Source: Pseudopelobacter sp964601865 (GTDB taxonomy: Bacteria > Desulfobacterota > Desulfuromonadia > Geobacterales > Pseudopelobacteraceae). Taken from it: a stretch of 15,537 nucleotides of DNA. Made by a program: the position numbers and the translations under genes. A model generated the notes under the pieces. The model made no database searches. It saw only the letters and a program-made list of their open reading frames with translations, and had not been told where the DNA came from. Shown here in pieces: positions 14,683 to 15,537 of this stretch. The DNA lies in contig CAZRPI010000090.1 in the NCBI GenBank assembly GCA_964601865.1, forward strand, positions 1 to 15,537. Direction: 5' to 3'. Every line of letters starts with the position of its first letter. Positions within the stretch are counted from its first letter, which is position 1.

Positions 14683-14710
14683 CTGCCTGCGTTTGCGTGG
14701 ACGCAGGCAG
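14683..14710. terminator. Perfect 10-bp hairpin between recO and the RRM gene
   Basis: CTGCCTGCGT (14683-14692) and ACGCAGGCAG (14701-14710) pair perfectly over an 8-nt loop. It follows the recO stop by 22 nt on the minus strand. There is no T-run after it, so it is either a weak recO terminator or a structure in the RRM leader. Confidence 0.5.
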
Positions 14711-14732
14711 CACCCAACTGCCGCTTCCAGTT

Positions 14733-15455
14733 TTAAATCTCCCGGAGAAACTCCAGGCTTTTCAGCCGGCGTCCGGCATGGGCGGACAGCGCCTCATCCA
14801 GCGTTGCCCCTGCCTGCTCCAGCGCTTCGGCCGGAAATTCAACCAGGCCGAAGGTCCCCGTTTCCAGGCAGGCCAGCATGAGCCTGAGGGTCGATGGCGT
14901 CAGATGTCCGCCGTACGCCCCGCAGCGACGGCAGACCAGTTCCCCCTGATCCTGCCGCACCGCTCCTCCTTCGCCGAAATCGTTCCCGCAACGGCTGCAC
15001 GTTTCCAGGGAAGGGCGGTAGCCGAGGATGTTGAGCAGGTTCAACTCGAAGAAACGGCGCTCGGACTCGCTCGCCCCGGACGCCTCCAGTCTGTCCAGGT
15101 AGGCCGAGAGCAGTCGGAACAGGCGTGGCAGCGCCTGCCCCTCCGGGGTCATGGCGTCCACCAGTTCACAGGCGTACAGCGCATGGGCGATCTTGGCCAG
15201 GTCCGCGCGAATCCGGGGGTACAGGGTATGTATATCCGCCTGCTGCAGCGCGGAAAGCCCCTGCTTGATTCCCACCTGGGCCTCGATGCGGGCGAAGTTT
15301 TCCAGGGCCGGCCCGAACCGTTTCCGGCTGTTCCTGGCCCGCCGGGCAAAGGTCTTGAGCCGGCCGTGCTCCAGGGTGAACAGCGACACGATCCGGTCGC
15401 TGTCGCCGTAGTCGAGGGTCGAAAGGACGAAGGATTGCAGTTTTTCTAGGCGCAT
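14733..15455 (-). CDS. recO: DNA repair protein RecO
   Basis: RecO helps RecR load RecA onto SSB-coated single-stranded DNA and anneals strands during RecF-pathway repair. The 240 residues have the RecO plan: an N-terminal OB fold starting LQSFVLSTLDYGDSDRIVSLF, then GRLKTFARRAR (31-41), a helical domain, and a zinc-finger-like site with C153-x2-C156 and C175-x2-C178. Length is normal. The ATG at 15453-15455 fits the family's N-terminus; the ribosome site (GAGAG, 9 nt away) is modest. Its end is 99 nt before the RRM gene. Confidence 0.93.
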   Translation of the reverse strand: MRLEKLQSFVLSTLDYGDSDRIVSLFTLEHGRLKTFARRARNSRKRFGPALENFARIEAQVGIKQGLSALQQADIHTLYPRIRADLAKIAHALYACELVDAMTPEGQALPRLFRLLSAYLDRLEASGASESERRFFELNLLNILGYRPSLETCSRCGNDFGEGGAVRQDQGELVCRRCGAYGGHLTPSTLRLMLACLETGTFGLVEFPAEALEQAGATLDEALSAHAGRRLKSLEFLREI

Positions 15456-15473
15456 GGACGGTTCTCTCGTTCG

Positions 15474-15537
15474 TTATCGTTTCCAGTCTATCCGGCGCCG
15501 CGCCTGACGTCCATCACTAAATCGCTGGCCGAGTTTG
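15474..15537 (-). other. Possible 3' end of the gene upstream of recO
   Basis: Two minus-strand frames are open at the window edge. One ends at a TAG at 15488-15490 (last residues NSASDLVMDVRRGAG) and has the high third-position GC expected here. The other ends at a TAA at 15474-15476 (KLGQRFSDGRQARRRIDWKR) and is less GC-rich at third positions. One may be the tail of the preceding gene, more likely the first. The piece is too short to identify. Confidence 0.3.

Overview
The window looks like chromosomal DNA from a high-GC, Gram-negative member of the Desulfuromonadota, probably Geobacter- or Pelobacter-like. The evidence is an outer-membrane gene set (a LpxH-like lipid A enzyme, a TonB-type protein, a lipoprotein), a FabI that aligns residue for residue with the E. 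coli catalytic positions, an HflX with the long N-terminus I associate with deltaproteobacteria, and a CbiA-type cobyrinate synthase. The lineage is inferred from protein character, not from a database search. I see no rRNA, tRNA, CRISPR array, transposase, integrase or phage gene.

Layout. (1) Positions 1-4486, minus strand: a four-gene row read right to left. It holds a UPF0158-like protein, an AI-2E/PerM-type membrane protein, a CopA-type copper ATPase with two metal-binding domains, and then the N-terminal 165 residues of a Fic-domain protein cut by the window edge. The first three genes are 12 and 3 nt apart and look co-transcribed. (2) 4509-5278, plus strand: a LpxH-like phosphoesterase, possibly translated from a leaderless mRNA. 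(3) 5326-9658, minus strand: small membrane/coiled-coil protein, fabI, hflX and a transpeptidase-only penicillin-binding protein. An imperfect 22-bp inverted repeat lies between fabI and hflX, and a near-consensus promoter overlaps the hflX stop codon. (4) 9894-12873, plus strand: trmB with a hairpin in its leader, then a TonB-like protein whose stop codon overlaps the start of a cobyrinate a,c-diamide synthase gene. (5) 12977-15537, minus strand: a strong bidirectional terminator, a glutamine-rich repeat-bearing lipoprotein with a long leader, a small RRM RNA-binding protein, recO, and the possible last codons of another gene.

How they work together. Most of the window is housekeeping: envelope synthesis (LpxH-like, FabI, PBP), RNA and ribosome maintenance (TrmB, HflX, RRM protein), DNA repair (RecO), cofactor synthesis (CbiA with a translationally coupled TonB-like protein) and copper export (CopA). 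The accessory-looking parts are the Fic protein after copA and the Q-rich lipoprotein. I do not see a clear undescribed multi-gene system. The observations most worth checking are a probable non-canonical ATC start for hflX, the inverted-repeat element, the prion-like repeat lipoprotein with its structured leader, and the TonB/CbiA coupling.
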